Below are positions 7,912-17,076 of a stretch of DNA of 43,638 bases, piece by piece. The DNA lies in the NCBI GenBank assembly GCA_964421875.1, contig CAYQZD010000017.1, positions 1 through 43,638 of the forward strand, given 5' to 3'. The stretch comes from CAYQZD01 sp964421875 (GTDB lineage Bacteria; Electryoneota; Tariuqbacteria; Tariuqbacterales; Tariuqbacteraceae). How positions within the stretch are numbered: position 1 is the first letter of the stretch; every line of letters starts with the position of its first letter. A model generated the notes under the pieces. The model made no database searches. It was given only the letters and a program-made list of their open reading frames with translations, and was not told the origin of the DNA. The position numbers and the translations under genes were made by a program.

Positions 7912-9312
7912 ATGAAGTTTCTTGTTAACACGCATATTCACATTCCGCGCAACGAGGTCGACCGGGATTTGCTCAAGCGATTGAAGCGGGAATTGACCTT
8001 CGACAATCCCGAATATCTCACCAGGGTGCGAATGGGAAAATCGACCTGGAATGTGGCGGAGAAGATCGAGGCTTATAGAATCACCGGGGAAGAGCTCATC
8101 ATCCCCCGCGGCTGCAACCGGATTGTAAAGAATATATTTGGGGCGGTTGAATATGACGATTGCCGTTCGCCCGGTGTGTCTTTGCCGGTAATTCCCAAGT
8201 TACCGTTCAAGCTCCGTGATTATCAAAATGAGGCGGCTCATCTGATGAAGCGGAAGCATCAGGGAGTAGTAATCATCCCCTGCGGCGGCGGGAAGACGGT
8301 GGTGGCGGTGGACGCCATCAAACAGGTGGGGACCACCACTATTGTGATGGTGCATACGTTGGACTTGCTTTCACAGTGGAAAGAGGTCTTAAAGACTGCC
8401 GGTGTCGAAGCCGGAGAAATCGGGAATGGCAGGTTTGAAGTGAAGCCAGTCACCATCGCCACGGTGCAGACCTTGTCAAAGATGTTGAATAAACTTGGGA
8501 AGGGATGGTTTGAGCAGTGGGGATGTGTGATACATGACGAAGTTCACCGCACCCCCGCTAAGACCTTTTACCGCGCCATCAGTCATTTCCCGGCGAAATA
8601 TCGCTTCGGTTTGACCGCCACCCCTGAAAGGGAAGACGGGCTTACTCCCCTACTCTACTTCCTCTTCGGCGACCCCATCTTCGAAATCGACCGCAAGACC
8701 TTGGTCAAGAAAGGATACCTCACCGCGGTCTCAGTCCAACCGATATTCACCGCTTTCAATTACCCCTATTACGGACCTGACGACCGGAATGCGATGCTTG
8801 ATACCCTGGTCAACGACGCTGACCGGAATATGCACATCGCCGCCGAAGTCGCCGGGGCGGTGGAAGGCGGACATATCTGCTTGGTCTTAACCGGGAGAGT
8901 GGAGCATGCGGAAATACTGACCGCGAAAATCCAGCGGCTGGGTATCCGGGCGGAGTCGCTGCTGGGAAAGATTAAAAAGCCGGAAAGGGATGCTATCCGT
9001 AAAAGAATGCTGTCCGGCAAACTCAAGGTGATAGTCGCCACTTCGGTGGCGGACGAAGGTTTGGATTTACCAAACCTGTCGGCGGTCTTTTTCATCTTCC
9101 CTTCGAAGGCGCTGGCGCGAATATTACAGCGGTCGGGAAGGGTTATGCGCCCGCTTGACGGCAAGCCGGAACCGGTGATTTACGATTATGTCGATGTCAA
9201 TATTCGGACTTTGAAACAGCAGTATTACCAGCGCCGCCGGGCCTATCATCAGCTAAGAGCGACCATTTTAAAACCTAAAACCGTCACAGACGGCTTTGAT
9301 CGCGTTCAATAG
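7912..9312 (+). CDS. SF2 DEAD/DEAH-type helicase (XPB/UvsW-like)
   Basis: 466 aa. A short N-terminal domain precedes two RecA-like domains: motif Q region (FKLRDYQNEAA), Walker A with K128 (CGGGKT), motif II D209-E-V-H212, motif III (LTATPER), motif V (VATSVADEGLDLP) and motif VI (ILQRSGRVMRP). This set is typical of phage helicases related to T4 UvsW and XPB, which remodel forks and branched DNA using ATP. ATG 7912 is preferred over the in-frame GTG at 7903 because GGGGGTG (7899-7905) then sits at SD distance. That SD is part of the tRNA-like structure, suggesting translational control. Confidence 0.9.
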   Translation: MKFLVNTHIHIPRNEVDRDLLKRLKRELTFDNPEYLTRVRMGKSTWNVAEKIEAYRITGEELIIPRGCNRIVKNIFGAVEYDDCRSPGVSLPVIPKLPFKLRDYQNEAAHLMKRKHQGVVIIPCGGGKTVVAVDAIKQVGTTTIVMVHTLDLLSQWKEVLKTAGVEAGEIGNGRFEVKPVTIATVQTLSKMLNKLGKGWFEQWGCVIHDEVHRTPAKTFYRAISHFPAKYRFGLTATPEREDGLTPLLYFLFGDPIFEIDRKTLVKKGYLTAVSVQPIFTAFNYPYYGPDDRNAMLDTLVNDADRNMHIAAEVAGAVEGGHICLVLTGRVEHAEILTAKIQRLGIRAESLLGKIKKPERDAIRKRMLSGKLKVIVATSVADEGLDLPNLSAVFFIFPSKALARILQRSGRVMRPLDGKPEPVIYDYVDVNIRTLKQQYYQRRRAYHQLRATILKPKTVTDGFDRVQ

Positions 9313-9380
9313 CAATCGGATTAACCACAAACCTCCTCGCGAACAACGTAATTTCTAAATCAAAATAATATGGAGAAAAG

Positions 9381-10007
9381 ATGAATCAAAATGATTTCGT
9401 CATCGGACTGGATGTGGACGGCGTCCTGCGCAACTGGGTGCAGACCATCCTGCAGCAGGTGAACTTGAGCTACGACATCCGCCTCTTCAACAAGGACATC
9501 ACCGCCTACGACTTCGTCCCCATCATCCGGGAGAGGATTCCCGGATTCAGCCGGGAGGCGCTGGAGGGCATCCACAAGCGCTACGCTGAGACCGGCAGGC
9601 TGGCGGAAGCTACTGCCTACAAGGACGGATTGACCCTGTTTCACACCATCTATGAAGCAGGTTTTCCCATTCGTTTGATAACCTGCCAGCCTGACTTCGC
9701 CAAGGAATCTTTCTATCAGTGGATTACTGTCAACCATCTGGCAGACCGGATAGTTGGCATCGATTTCCTGGAACCCGAAGCCAAGGCGCTCGCCAATGTG
9801 CAGCTGTTCATCGATGACAATCCGCAGGTAATCGAAGCGGCGGCGCAAAGGCTGAAGCCCTCCATTTTATGGCTGCGGACCTGGAACCGGGAGTGGCATT
9901 ATCAAGGCAGTGACATCCCTAAAGACCTTATCTGCTATACGGTGTTACCGAAGAAAGCCCTCCAATTCATCGAGTATTGGGAAGAAAAACTGACCGAGGA
10001 GAACTGA
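9381..10007 (+). CDS. HAD-family phosphatase / 5'-nucleotidase-like
   Basis: 208 aa. HAD motif I is D11-V-D13-G (GLDVDGVLRNW), motif II is LITCQP, and motif IV is FIDDNPQVIEAA. The cap inserted after motif I and the DVDGVLRNW sequence resemble 5'(3')-deoxyribonucleotidases. A role in nucleotide dephosphorylation or 3'/5' DNA-end trimming is plausible. SD GGAG precedes ATG 9381. The gene ends 2 nt before the ATPase start, so the two are co-transcribed. Confidence 0.8.
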   Translation: MNQNDFVIGLDVDGVLRNWVQTILQQVNLSYDIRLFNKDITAYDFVPIIRERIPGFSREALEGIHKRYAETGRLAEATAYKDGLTLFHTIYEAGFPIRLITCQPDFAKESFYQWITVNHLADRIVGIDFLEPEAKALANVQLFIDDNPQVIEAAAQRLKPSILWLRTWNREWHYQGSDIPKDLICYTVLPKKALQFIEYWEEKLTEEN

Positions 10008-10009
10008 AT

Positions 10010-11344
10010 ATGGGATTAGCGAAGATTGTGCGCCTGGAGGCGGAAAACATCAAGGGCATCAAGGCGGTGGACATCACCGCGCCTTCCGTCAATGTCATCC
10101 GCATCACCGGCGCCAACGAGCAGGGGAAGACCTCGGCGCTTGACGCCATCACCATGGCGGTGGGCGGGGCGAGCTGTATCCCGCCCGATCCCATCCGCCA
10201 CGGCGCTAAAATCGCGCATATCACCCTGGACTGCGGGGAATTCATCGTAGAGCGCAAGTGGAACGACCCGGCGGATCTTTCCAAAACCTATTTGACAGTG
10301 AAGGCGCGGGACGGGAAGAGGTATAGCTCGCCGCAGGCGCTGCTGAATTCCTGGATTGGTTCCCTCAGTTTCGATCCGCTGGAATTCGCCGGGATGGAAG
10401 CGAAAAGGCAGATGGAGGAATTGTCCCGACTGGTCGGGATCGACCTCGACTTGGACGAGTGGGAGATTCAGCAGAAGGGGATTTACGATGAGCGCACCCT
10501 AGTCAATCGGCGCATCCGTGAGCTGCAAGGCCAGCTGAAGGGCTTGACCAAGCCGAAAGATGACCTTCCCGCCGATCCAATCAGCTTAACCACCTTGACC
10601 GACCAGCTAAATGAAGGGCTGGAAGTCATCCGGACGAACGAGGGTAAGCGGCACCAGTTGGAGAAGCTCCGTGATGAGCGGGAAAGGGTAATGGAGAGAA
10701 TCCAGGCGAAAAAGAGGGAGATTGAGCGCCTGCAAGCGGAACTAACGGAACTGGAGGCGGGGAAGGACGACATTGATAATCGCGGTATCGCCTTGAAAAA
10801 AGAGGTGGAAAATTTGATCGACCCGGACACAGCGGCGCTGCGGGAAGCCATCAAGAACGCCGAGTCGACCAATCAGCAGATCCGGGAGTCCCGGTTGTAT
10901 CAGGAAAAGGTGAAGATGTTGAAGGCGGAGGAGAGCGCCAGTGAAGACCTCAGCGACCAGCTTGAGGCGCAGGCCCGGCGGAAACGGAAAGCGATTCAAA
11001 AGGCGAAGTATCCCATTGAAGGGCTGTCCCTGAGCGATGAACATGTCACTTATCGGGGTATCCCGTTCGAGCAGCTGTCAGGAGCGGAGACGCTGAAGAT
11101 CTCCATGTCTGTGGCAATGGCGGTCAATCCCAAGTTAAGGGTCATCCGCATCAAGGACGGGTCGCTGCTCGATTCCAAAAACCTGGCTATCATCGACCGG
11201 ATGGCGGACGATAACAACTTCAAAATCTGGATGGAGAGCGTGGACGAAACCGGTGAGATAGGAATTGTCATAGAAGCCGGAGAAGTGATAAAAAATAACT
11301 ACTCGTCGAGCGCTGCAGAAAAAGCTGAAAGTGTCCTGGAATAG
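10010..11344 (+). CDS. SMC/RecF/SbcC-like ATP-binding protein
   Basis: 444 aa. The start ATG 10010 (SD GAGGAG) lies 2 nt after the HAD gene; an in-frame ATG at 9977 would overlap that gene. The N-terminus has an ABC-ATPase Walker A (GANEQGKTS, K40). The middle (about 140-340) is a charged coiled coil (REIERLQAELTELEAG). The C-terminal lobe has the LSGAE signature at 356-360. The expected Walker B (hhhhDEP) is replaced by LRVIRIKDGSLLDS, so hydrolysis may be altered. Such short SMC-like proteins occur in phage recombination modules, compare T4 gp46, but no gp47/SbcD nuclease partner is adjacent. The TAG stop overlaps the GTG of the methyltransferase by 1 nt. Confidence 0.85.
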   Translation: MGLAKIVRLEAENIKGIKAVDITAPSVNVIRITGANEQGKTSALDAITMAVGGASCIPPDPIRHGAKIAHITLDCGEFIVERKWNDPADLSKTYLTVKARDGKRYSSPQALLNSWIGSLSFDPLEFAGMEAKRQMEELSRLVGIDLDLDEWEIQQKGIYDERTLVNRRIRELQGQLKGLTKPKDDLPADPISLTTLTDQLNEGLEVIRTNEGKRHQLEKLRDERERVMERIQAKKREIERLQAELTELEAGKDDIDNRGIALKKEVENLIDPDTAALREAIKNAESTNQQIRESRLYQEKVKMLKAEESASEDLSDQLEAQARRKRKAIQKAKYPIEGLSLSDEHVTYRGIPFEQLSGAETLKISMSVAMAVNPKLRVIRIKDGSLLDSKNLAIIDRMADDNNFKIWMESVDETGEIGIVIEAGEVIKNNYSSSAAEKAESVLE

Positions 11345-12951
11345 TGAAACCGGTGGAATTTCGAAATAAGATTTTCTTAGGCCATAACCTTGACTGGCTT
11401 GGTCAGATTCCGGATCGGTCGGTTCATAGTGTCATCACCAGTCCCTCCTATCTCGGTCTGAGGGATTATGGGATACCACCTTCCATTTGGGGCGGCAGCG
11501 CGGATTGCGAGCACGAATGGGGCGCTGAGATTCCATCGAAATTTGCCAGCCATTGGGAGACCATTGAGTGGAAGGATGGTCGTCCCCAGGAGGCTTCACA
11601 GGGCTGGAAAGACAGGGTGCGAACTTCGAAGATAGTTTCATGCGGAGTGTTTTGCCGAAAATGCGGCGCCTGGCGAGGATGTTTTGGCCAGGAACCGGAG
11701 ATTGAGATGTATCTGGAACATTCCTTGCAAATCTACACCGAGATATACCGCATCCTGCGGGACGACGGCGCTTTCTGGCTTAACATCGGCGATTCCTATT
11801 GGGGCAGCGGCAATGCCGCGGGGCATACGCCTGAAACCGTGAATTTCGGCAAGGTGACTGATATTTACGGCGCTACGAAAGGACATACTCAGAAAAAACA
11901 TAAGGTATTGAAGTCGAAGGATCAGTGTTTGATTCCGCATCGCCTGGCGCTAAGCCTTCAGGGATTCACCATCGTCCCTTCAGACGCACTCTGGCAGACG
12001 GCGGATACCTTGAAGGATGCGCGGGAAAGCGGTGATTGGGAGTCGGTTAAGTTGGTGGAGGAAATGCTGCGGCGCTGGGCTTTCGCTTCCCAGATGGTCA
12101 ATCCCGCGGGATGGATCCTCCGCTCTACCATCATCTGGTTGAAGGGAAATGTGCAGCCCGAAAGCGTCACCGACCGTCCCACCAACGATTTCGAATATAT
12201 CTTTCTTCTGGCCAAGTCGAACAAGCCGCAATTTTGGACGCATCCTGTGAAGCGCGGTGTCAGAAAGCATCCTAAGCCAGACCACCGATGGGAACACCGC
12301 AGGACTGGAACTGTAGTCTCCTACCCTCCCTTGACTAATCGAGTTCTGCTGAAGAGACTCTGGAAGCGCAAGAATCTCTGGAGGGCGCACGACTACTATT
12401 TCGACATGGAAGCCATCAAGGAGCCGCAGAAGGAGAATTCCCTACACCGGGCATTTTCAATCAATCATCTGAAACGACGGAAAGATGAGGGAAAGAAGAT
12501 ATATGCTATGTCCTCAGAGGCCCAATCTAAGGCTTATGAGAAGCTCAGGGAAGCGATAAGCAGCGGGGCTGCTATTCGCCGGAATAAGCGCGCAGTCTGG
12601 TCCATTCCCACGGACAATTTTCGCGAAGATCATTTCGCCACCTTTCCCAAACAGCTTATTTCACCGATGATTCTTGCTGGGACCTCTCCCAAGGTCTGCG
12701 CCGAATGCGGCGCTCCCTATTACCGGACAGGGGCTGAGGACTGGCGGCCGACCTGCAATTGTAATGCAGAAAGCGCTAAAGCAATCGTATTCGATCCCTT
12801 CATGGGAGCGGGCACGGTGGCTGTGGCAGCGACGGAGTTGGGAAGGGATTTTTCCGGGATTGAAATCGGGGAAAAGTATATCGAAATGGCGAAGCGGCGG
12901 CTAAAAGGAATAATGCTGCCGTTAGGCGAATCGATTCAAAGATACCTGTAA
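11344..12951 (+). CDS. DNA methyltransferase, beta-class N4-C/N6-A type
   Basis: 535 aa, GTG start overlapping the previous stop (TAGTG), which implies translational coupling. Catalytic motif IV (TSPSY, residues 32-36) comes before the SAM-binding motif I (FDPFMGAGT, 483-491), the order found in beta-class amino-methyltransferases; SPSY resembles the SPPY of N4-cytosine enzymes. A large central target-recognition region and Cys clusters (CRKCG; CAECG ... CNC) are present. No restriction gene accompanies it, so it is an orphan phage methylase, probably protecting phage DNA from host restriction or modifying the origin/packaging region. Target sequence unknown. Confidence 0.9.
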   Translation: MKPVEFRNKIFLGHNLDWLGQIPDRSVHSVITSPSYLGLRDYGIPPSIWGGSADCEHEWGAEIPSKFASHWETIEWKDGRPQEASQGWKDRVRTSKIVSCGVFCRKCGAWRGCFGQEPEIEMYLEHSLQIYTEIYRILRDDGAFWLNIGDSYWGSGNAAGHTPETVNFGKVTDIYGATKGHTQKKHKVLKSKDQCLIPHRLALSLQGFTIVPSDALWQTADTLKDARESGDWESVKLVEEMLRRWAFASQMVNPAGWILRSTIIWLKGNVQPESVTDRPTNDFEYIFLLAKSNKPQFWTHPVKRGVRKHPKPDHRWEHRRTGTVVSYPPLTNRVLLKRLWKRKNLWRAHDYYFDMEAIKEPQKENSLHRAFSINHLKRRKDEGKKIYAMSSEAQSKAYEKLREAISSGAAIRRNKRAVWSIPTDNFREDHFATFPKQLISPMILAGTSPKVCAECGAPYYRTGAEDWRPTCNCNAESAKAIVFDPFMGAGTVAVAATELGRDFSGIEIGEKYIEMAKRRLKGIMLPLGESIQRYL

Positions 12952-12972
12952 ACAAAATCGAAGGAGATTGTC

Positions 12973-13110
12973 ATGCAGTGCGTTAATTCCAAGTGTCATC
13001 TCCACCGGTCGGATGATACCTGCTCCGCCCCTGAATTCTTCACTGACCGGCCTTGTTATGAGCGAATATTTTCCCCGGAACCGCAATCTGAAGAGGAGTC
13101 TGAAGAATGA
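12973..13110 (+). CDS. Small Cys-rich protein, 45 aa
   Basis: ATG 12973 has a strong SD (AAGGAG, 6-7 nt upstream) and the frame ends in an ATGA overlap with the RuvC-like gene at 13107. The 45 residues contain four cysteines (positions 3, 8, 17, 28) and an acidic tail (PQSEEESEE). The first half (MQCVNSKCHLHRSDDTC) suggests a metal-binding knuckle. Function unknown; SD and coupling make it a likely real gene. Confidence 0.6.
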   Translation: MQCVNSKCHLHRSDDTCSAPEFFTDRPCYERIFSPEPQSEEESEE

Positions 13111-13628
13111 TCCTGGCTTTAGATATTTCCCTTTCTGAATTCGGCATTTCGGTTTTCGATCCTTATGGTCGGCTGATTTATGGTGAATGCATCATCACCA
13201 AGCCTGTTAAAAAGAAACTGAATACCCGCGTGATCGACAGCGACCACCTACGAGTGAAGGAAATCAGCCTGCGTCTGAAAGCCTTGCATGAACAATACGG
13301 CTTCAAGGGAATTGTGGCGGAAGTGCCTCCCGGCGGGACTCGGGTCGCCCGGTCGGCGACCGCAATGGGACTGGCGAAGGGGGCGGTCTGGACTTTCGCC
13401 GCGCTGACCAACCTCCCTTTTGAAGGTTACCTTCCCCACGAAGCCAAGAAGGCGGCAACGGGAAAGATGAACGCTTCCAAAGAGGAGGTCGTAGCGGCGG
13501 TGAAAAGACGGTGGCGGGATTTTGATTTTCCAAGCGCGAAGAAACACCTGGAAGCCGTCTGTGACGCCTGCTCGGCCTACATCGCGGCGGAAAGAAATAA
13601 CCTTGTTCTAACCTTAAAAGGGATTTAA
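13107..13628 (+). CDS. RuvC-like Holliday junction resolvase
   Basis: 173 aa with the RNase H fold acidic residues: D6 (LALDISLSEFG), a glutamate in GIVAEVPPGG and a C-terminal aspartate in AVCDACSAYIAA. Length fits RuvC (about 170). Phage RuvC homologues cut four-way junctions formed by recombination and clear branches before packaging, which fits the RecD2-like, SSB and SMC-like neighbours. The start is coupled to the 45-aa gene by an ATGA overlap; its stop lies 2 nt before the next ATG. Confidence 0.85.
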   Translation: MILALDISLSEFGISVFDPYGRLIYGECIITKPVKKKLNTRVIDSDHLRVKEISLRLKALHEQYGFKGIVAEVPPGGTRVARSATAMGLAKGAVWTFAALTNLPFEGYLPHEAKKAATGKMNASKEEVVAAVKRRWRDFDFPSAKKHLEAVCDACSAYIAAERNNLVLTLKGI

Positions 13629-13630
13629 AG

Positions 13631-14194
13631 ATGATAAATAGAAGACTTCTACTCGACCATCAGCCCAACGGCAAAGTCTCGCAATACTTTTCCTACGAGG
13701 AATTCACCCAATCGAACTATGGCAAGCCGGTGTTAAATAGACTCAGCAAACATCTGCTGGAATGCCTCTGCCGGAACATCCTCGACCCCATCCGGCGGGA
13801 ATTTGGGCATCCCATCTTGGTGACTTCGGGAATCCGCGACATTAATGTTATAAACGGTTTGCGAAGAGCGGGATACCACCCCTCCCCCACCACCGACCAC
13901 AGCTTCGGCGACCCGGAGGTTAATCCCTTCGGCGCCGGCGCAACGGACATCCGTCCCAATGGTCAGGGCTCTTGCGAAGACATTTTCAATATTGCGATAA
14001 ACTTCATTGAAAATTCCTCGGACTTTCGAGTGGGGCAGGTTCTATGGGAGCGGCAGGGAAACCGGGAATGGGTGCATATCAGCAATCCCAAGACCGCCCT
14101 GTTCCAGCCGGAGGTGGCGCGGATGGTGGCTTCAAAACTGGTGATAGGGTATGGATTGGAGGGGAAGTATTATTGGGAGAAACCATGGGATTAA
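13631..14194 (+). CDS. Peptidase M15-type D-Ala-D-Ala hydrolase (candidate endolysin)
   Basis: 187 aa. Zinc-peptidase pattern of the M15 family: VTSGIRD, then TDHSFGDP ... GAGATDI (first His and Asp ligands) and WVHIS (second His). Family members hydrolyse the peptide stem of peptidoglycan, and phage versions act as endolysins. There is no signal peptide, so a holin such as the product at 26405 would be needed. It lies in the replication operon rather than beside the holin-like gene, which is unusual; virion-associated muralytic use is an alternative. Confidence 0.75.
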   Translation: MINRRLLLDHQPNGKVSQYFSYEEFTQSNYGKPVLNRLSKHLLECLCRNILDPIRREFGHPILVTSGIRDINVINGLRRAGYHPSPTTDHSFGDPEVNPFGAGATDIRPNGQGSCEDIFNIAINFIENSSDFRVGQVLWERQGNREWVHISNPKTALFQPEVARMVASKLVIGYGLEGKYYWEKPWD

Positions 14195-14310
14195 CATACG
14201 ATTCTGAAACCATCATACGATGGTCGAGATCGCGAACATCGCACAACCTACAATGAAAATAATGGCTGGCGGACCCGCAATCTCGCTATTTTCAGGGTAA
14301 TATAATAGAA

Positions 14311-16551
14311 ATGAATGAAGTAATTCAGGGCATTCTTGTTAGCATCTTCCGCCGGTTCGACAGTGGATATCTTATCGCCACCATCGATCCCGGCGGACAT
14401 AAGGTGGTGGGCACGCTTCCCAATCCGGTCATCGGCGACAAGCTGGAATTCCATGGTCGCTGGGAGGAACATCCACAATACGGCCGGCAGTTCCGCTTCG
14501 ACCTGGCGGTGACGGTGACTCCCAGGACCCAGCAGGATATGCTGGAATTTTTAAGCCAGTTGAAGCATATCGGCCCGGTGCGCGCCCGCGCTATCATGAA
14601 CAGGTTCGGCGATGGCATCTATGAAATTCTGGATGACCAGCCGCAGCAACTTACTGCAATATCCGGCATAACCACTAAGAGGGTTAATATCATTTCCCAG
14701 GAATGGAATCGAATCAAGGTGGACAAGGACACCATCTTTTTCTTGAACGGTCTGGGTTGCACACCGCGCCAGCGCGCTTTGATTATGGAAAGCTACAAGG
14801 AAAAGACTATCGAGACGGTTAAGGAAAATCCCTATCGGATGATCCGCGACATCCAGGGATTAGGTTTCAAGACGGTCGATGGTTTCGCCCAGCAGATGGG
14901 TATTGAGGGGGATTCCCCTTTCCGGGCAGAAGCCGCGGTCGAGCATATCCTGAATTCGTATGCGGAATCGAAACAGCACACATATTTACCGGAGCATAAA
15001 ATCTTCGAAAAGGGAACCGCTGAACTTGGCATTCCACGCTATCGTCTGGAAGCAGCCCTGGAGACCCTTGAGAAGCAGAATAAAATTATCCGCCATCCTG
15101 AAGAAAAATGGTGCGCCCTTAAATATTATCATCATCGGGAGAAAAACATCGCCGACCGACTCAGACAATTAATGCTCCCCCCAACCGACTCCGGCGCTGA
15201 ATCGGAAATCCCAAATACCTTCATCGACCCTGTCACCGGTCAGACCATCACCCTGAACGACCGGCAGCTGGAGGCGGTCAGTATCGCCTATCGCAACCCT
15301 GTCTCCGTCATCACTGGCTTGCCCGGCACTGGCAAGACTACCCTGTTGAAGGCGATTCTGAATATCTACCAGGATAAGCGTATCCGTCTGGCTTCACCTA
15401 CCGGCAAGGCAGCGAAGCGGATGGAGGAGGCGACCGGGCTACCGGCCTGCACCGTGCACCGGCTGTTGGAATACGACCCGATCACCGAAGGCTTCATCCG
15501 CAACCAGGAGTTCCCCCTGGATGCGGACCTGGTGGTCATAGATGAAGTGTCGATGATGGATGTCTGGCTGATGGACTGCCTGCTGAAGGCGATAACGCCG
15601 GGAACGAAGTTGATATTTGTGGGCGACGCCGACCAGCTGCCTTCTGTCGGTCCAGGGAATGTGCTGGCGGATATGCTCTCCTGCGATTGGATTCCCTCTA
15701 TTAAACTGACGCAGATTATGCGTCAGGCGGAAGCCAGCGCCATCATCAAGAACGCTCATCGCATCAACCGCGGCCTGCCCATTGACATCTATGGCAAGAA
15801 GGATTTCTTCTTCATCGAAGAAGATGATCCTGACCTGCTGGTGAGACGGATTAGAAAATTAGTGACGGATGATATTCCCCGGAAATTCAATCTTGATCCG
15901 GTCAATGACATTCAGGTGTTGTGCCCGCAGAATGTGGGTCCCATCGGTTCGATTGTTTTCAACAACGCCCTGCAACGTTCATTGAATCCTGCCAGGGAGC
16001 AGAAACCGGAGGTGAAGATTGGCGGCGATGAATCCGCTTATCATCTGCGGTCGGGCGACCGGGTAATCCAGACCGTCAACAATTACACACTGGGCGTCTT
16101 CAACGGCGCCACCGGGATTGTCATAGATGTCGATCCCGGTAACCGCAAAGTCTGGGTGGATTTCAACAACGGAAGCAAACCCGCTGAAATGGTCGAGGAA
16201 ACCTACCAAGTCATCAGCGATCGCCGCCCAGGGCGCGCCCCTGCGCGAAATTCCAGCGGTTTGGACGCGGTCGAGTATAAACCCGAGCAGTTGAGTCAGT
16301 TGAAGCTGGCTTACGCTATTTCCATCCACAAGTCCCAGGGCAGCGAATTCCCCTGCGTAGTGATTCCCATCCATCCCAAGAATCGGTTCATGCTACAACG
16401 AAATTTGATTTACACCGGCATCACCCGCGGGAAGCAGTATGTGGTATTGGTGGGGACTGAAGACGCTGTCGATTACAGTATTGAAAACGACCACCCGACT
16501 CGAAGATACACCTTATTGGGAGATTTTCTGAGGTGGGAGAAACTGAAATAG
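14311..16551 (+). CDS. RecD2-like ATP-dependent DNA helicase (SF1B)
   Basis: 746 aa, near the usual RecD2 length. The N-terminal OB-like domain (1-70) precedes helix-hairpin-helix repeats (LKHIGPVRARAIMNRFG; PQQLTAISGITTKRVNII; IQGLGFKTVDGFA). Two RecA-like domains carry Walker A G336-LPGTGKT (K342), Walker B D411-E412 (VVIDEVSMMD), GDADQLPSVGPGN and a C-terminal UvrD-like motif (LAYAISIHKSQGSEFP ... YTGITRG). It should unwind DNA 5' to 3' in recombination or replication. No RecB/RecC partners occur here, as expected for RecD2. The 116-bp upstream gap shows no strong SD. Confidence 0.93.
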   Translation: MNEVIQGILVSIFRRFDSGYLIATIDPGGHKVVGTLPNPVIGDKLEFHGRWEEHPQYGRQFRFDLAVTVTPRTQQDMLEFLSQLKHIGPVRARAIMNRFGDGIYEILDDQPQQLTAISGITTKRVNIISQEWNRIKVDKDTIFFLNGLGCTPRQRALIMESYKEKTIETVKENPYRMIRDIQGLGFKTVDGFAQQMGIEGDSPFRAEAAVEHILNSYAESKQHTYLPEHKIFEKGTAELGIPRYRLEAALETLEKQNKIIRHPEEKWCALKYYHHREKNIADRLRQLMLPPTDSGAESEIPNTFIDPVTGQTITLNDRQLEAVSIAYRNPVSVITGLPGTGKTTLLKAILNIYQDKRIRLASPTGKAAKRMEEATGLPACTVHRLLEYDPITEGFIRNQEFPLDADLVVIDEVSMMDVWLMDCLLKAITPGTKLIFVGDADQLPSVGPGNVLADMLSCDWIPSIKLTQIMRQAEASAIIKNAHRINRGLPIDIYGKKDFFFIEEDDPDLLVRRIRKLVTDDIPRKFNLDPVNDIQVLCPQNVGPIGSIVFNNALQRSLNPAREQKPEVKIGGDESAYHLRSGDRVIQTVNNYTLGVFNGATGIVIDVDPGNRKVWVDFNNGSKPAEMVEETYQVISDRRPGRAPARNSSGLDAVEYKPEQLSQLKLAYAISIHKSQGSEFPCVVIPIHPKNRFMLQRNLIYTGITRGKQYVVLVGTEDAVDYSIENDHPTRRYTLLGDFLRWEKLK

Positions 16552-16593
16552 AAATCACAGTGAACTGAACCTAACCCACACCGGAGGCGGAAT

Positions 16594-17076
16594 ATGGCCC
16601 ATCAACCTACGGAAGCGATTCAGAAATACAAGACCAGCCGCACCTCGATAGATAAACTGATAAAGGATTTCTACACCTTGCTCTACAAAATGGGGGTCGA
16701 TCCCAACGAAATCCTAATCGACAAGAACGAAGGGCACCGGTATGTAGACGGCAAACCAATGCGCTTTGTATTCTTCCGGCTCAAGTTCAAGCTATGCTAC
16801 TGGCCCGACTCCGAGCATTATCTGGTCATCGAAAAGACGCTGAACATCCACGACACCGCCATCGCCAACGGCGCCGCCATCTATGAATGGCTCCATAAAC
16901 GTTGGCGCGCGATCGTGAACGGGGTCACCACCATAGAGGAGGCCTTTGTGGGAATGAACTTGAACATATCCGAATCCAAGTTGCCGGAATGCGCCATCCG
17001 GGCGCTCACCGAAGGTCCCAATGCGCTTTACAACTTCGACCGCCTGCTGGGCGAGGGAAACATGGAAGTCAAATGA
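16594..17076 (+). CDS. Hypothetical phage protein, 160 aa
   Basis: The start is well set by SD GGAGG, 7 nt before ATG 16594. The protein has a mixed alpha/beta composition: a basic N-terminal helix, then beta-like RFVFFRLKFKLCYW and a helical region (AAIYEWLHKRWRAIVNGVTTIEEAFVGM split by loops). No family or motif is recognised. It overlaps the next gene by ATGA, so both are probably translated together. Confidence 0.65.
   Translation: MAHQPTEAIQKYKTSRTSIDKLIKDFYTLLYKMGVDPNEILIDKNEGHRYVDGKPMRFVFFRLKFKLCYWPDSEHYLVIEKTLNIHDTAIANGAAIYEWLHKRWRAIVNGVTTIEEAFVGMNLNISESKLPECAIRALTEGPNALYNFDRLLGEGNMEVK

Noticed and set aside
14220..14300. 26-codon ORF before the RecD2-like gene
   Set aside because: No SD and no coding signal beyond chance.
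16902..17072. N-terminal extension of the GNAT gene
   Set aside because: It would overlap the upstream gene fully; the ATGA junction at 17073 is the natural start.
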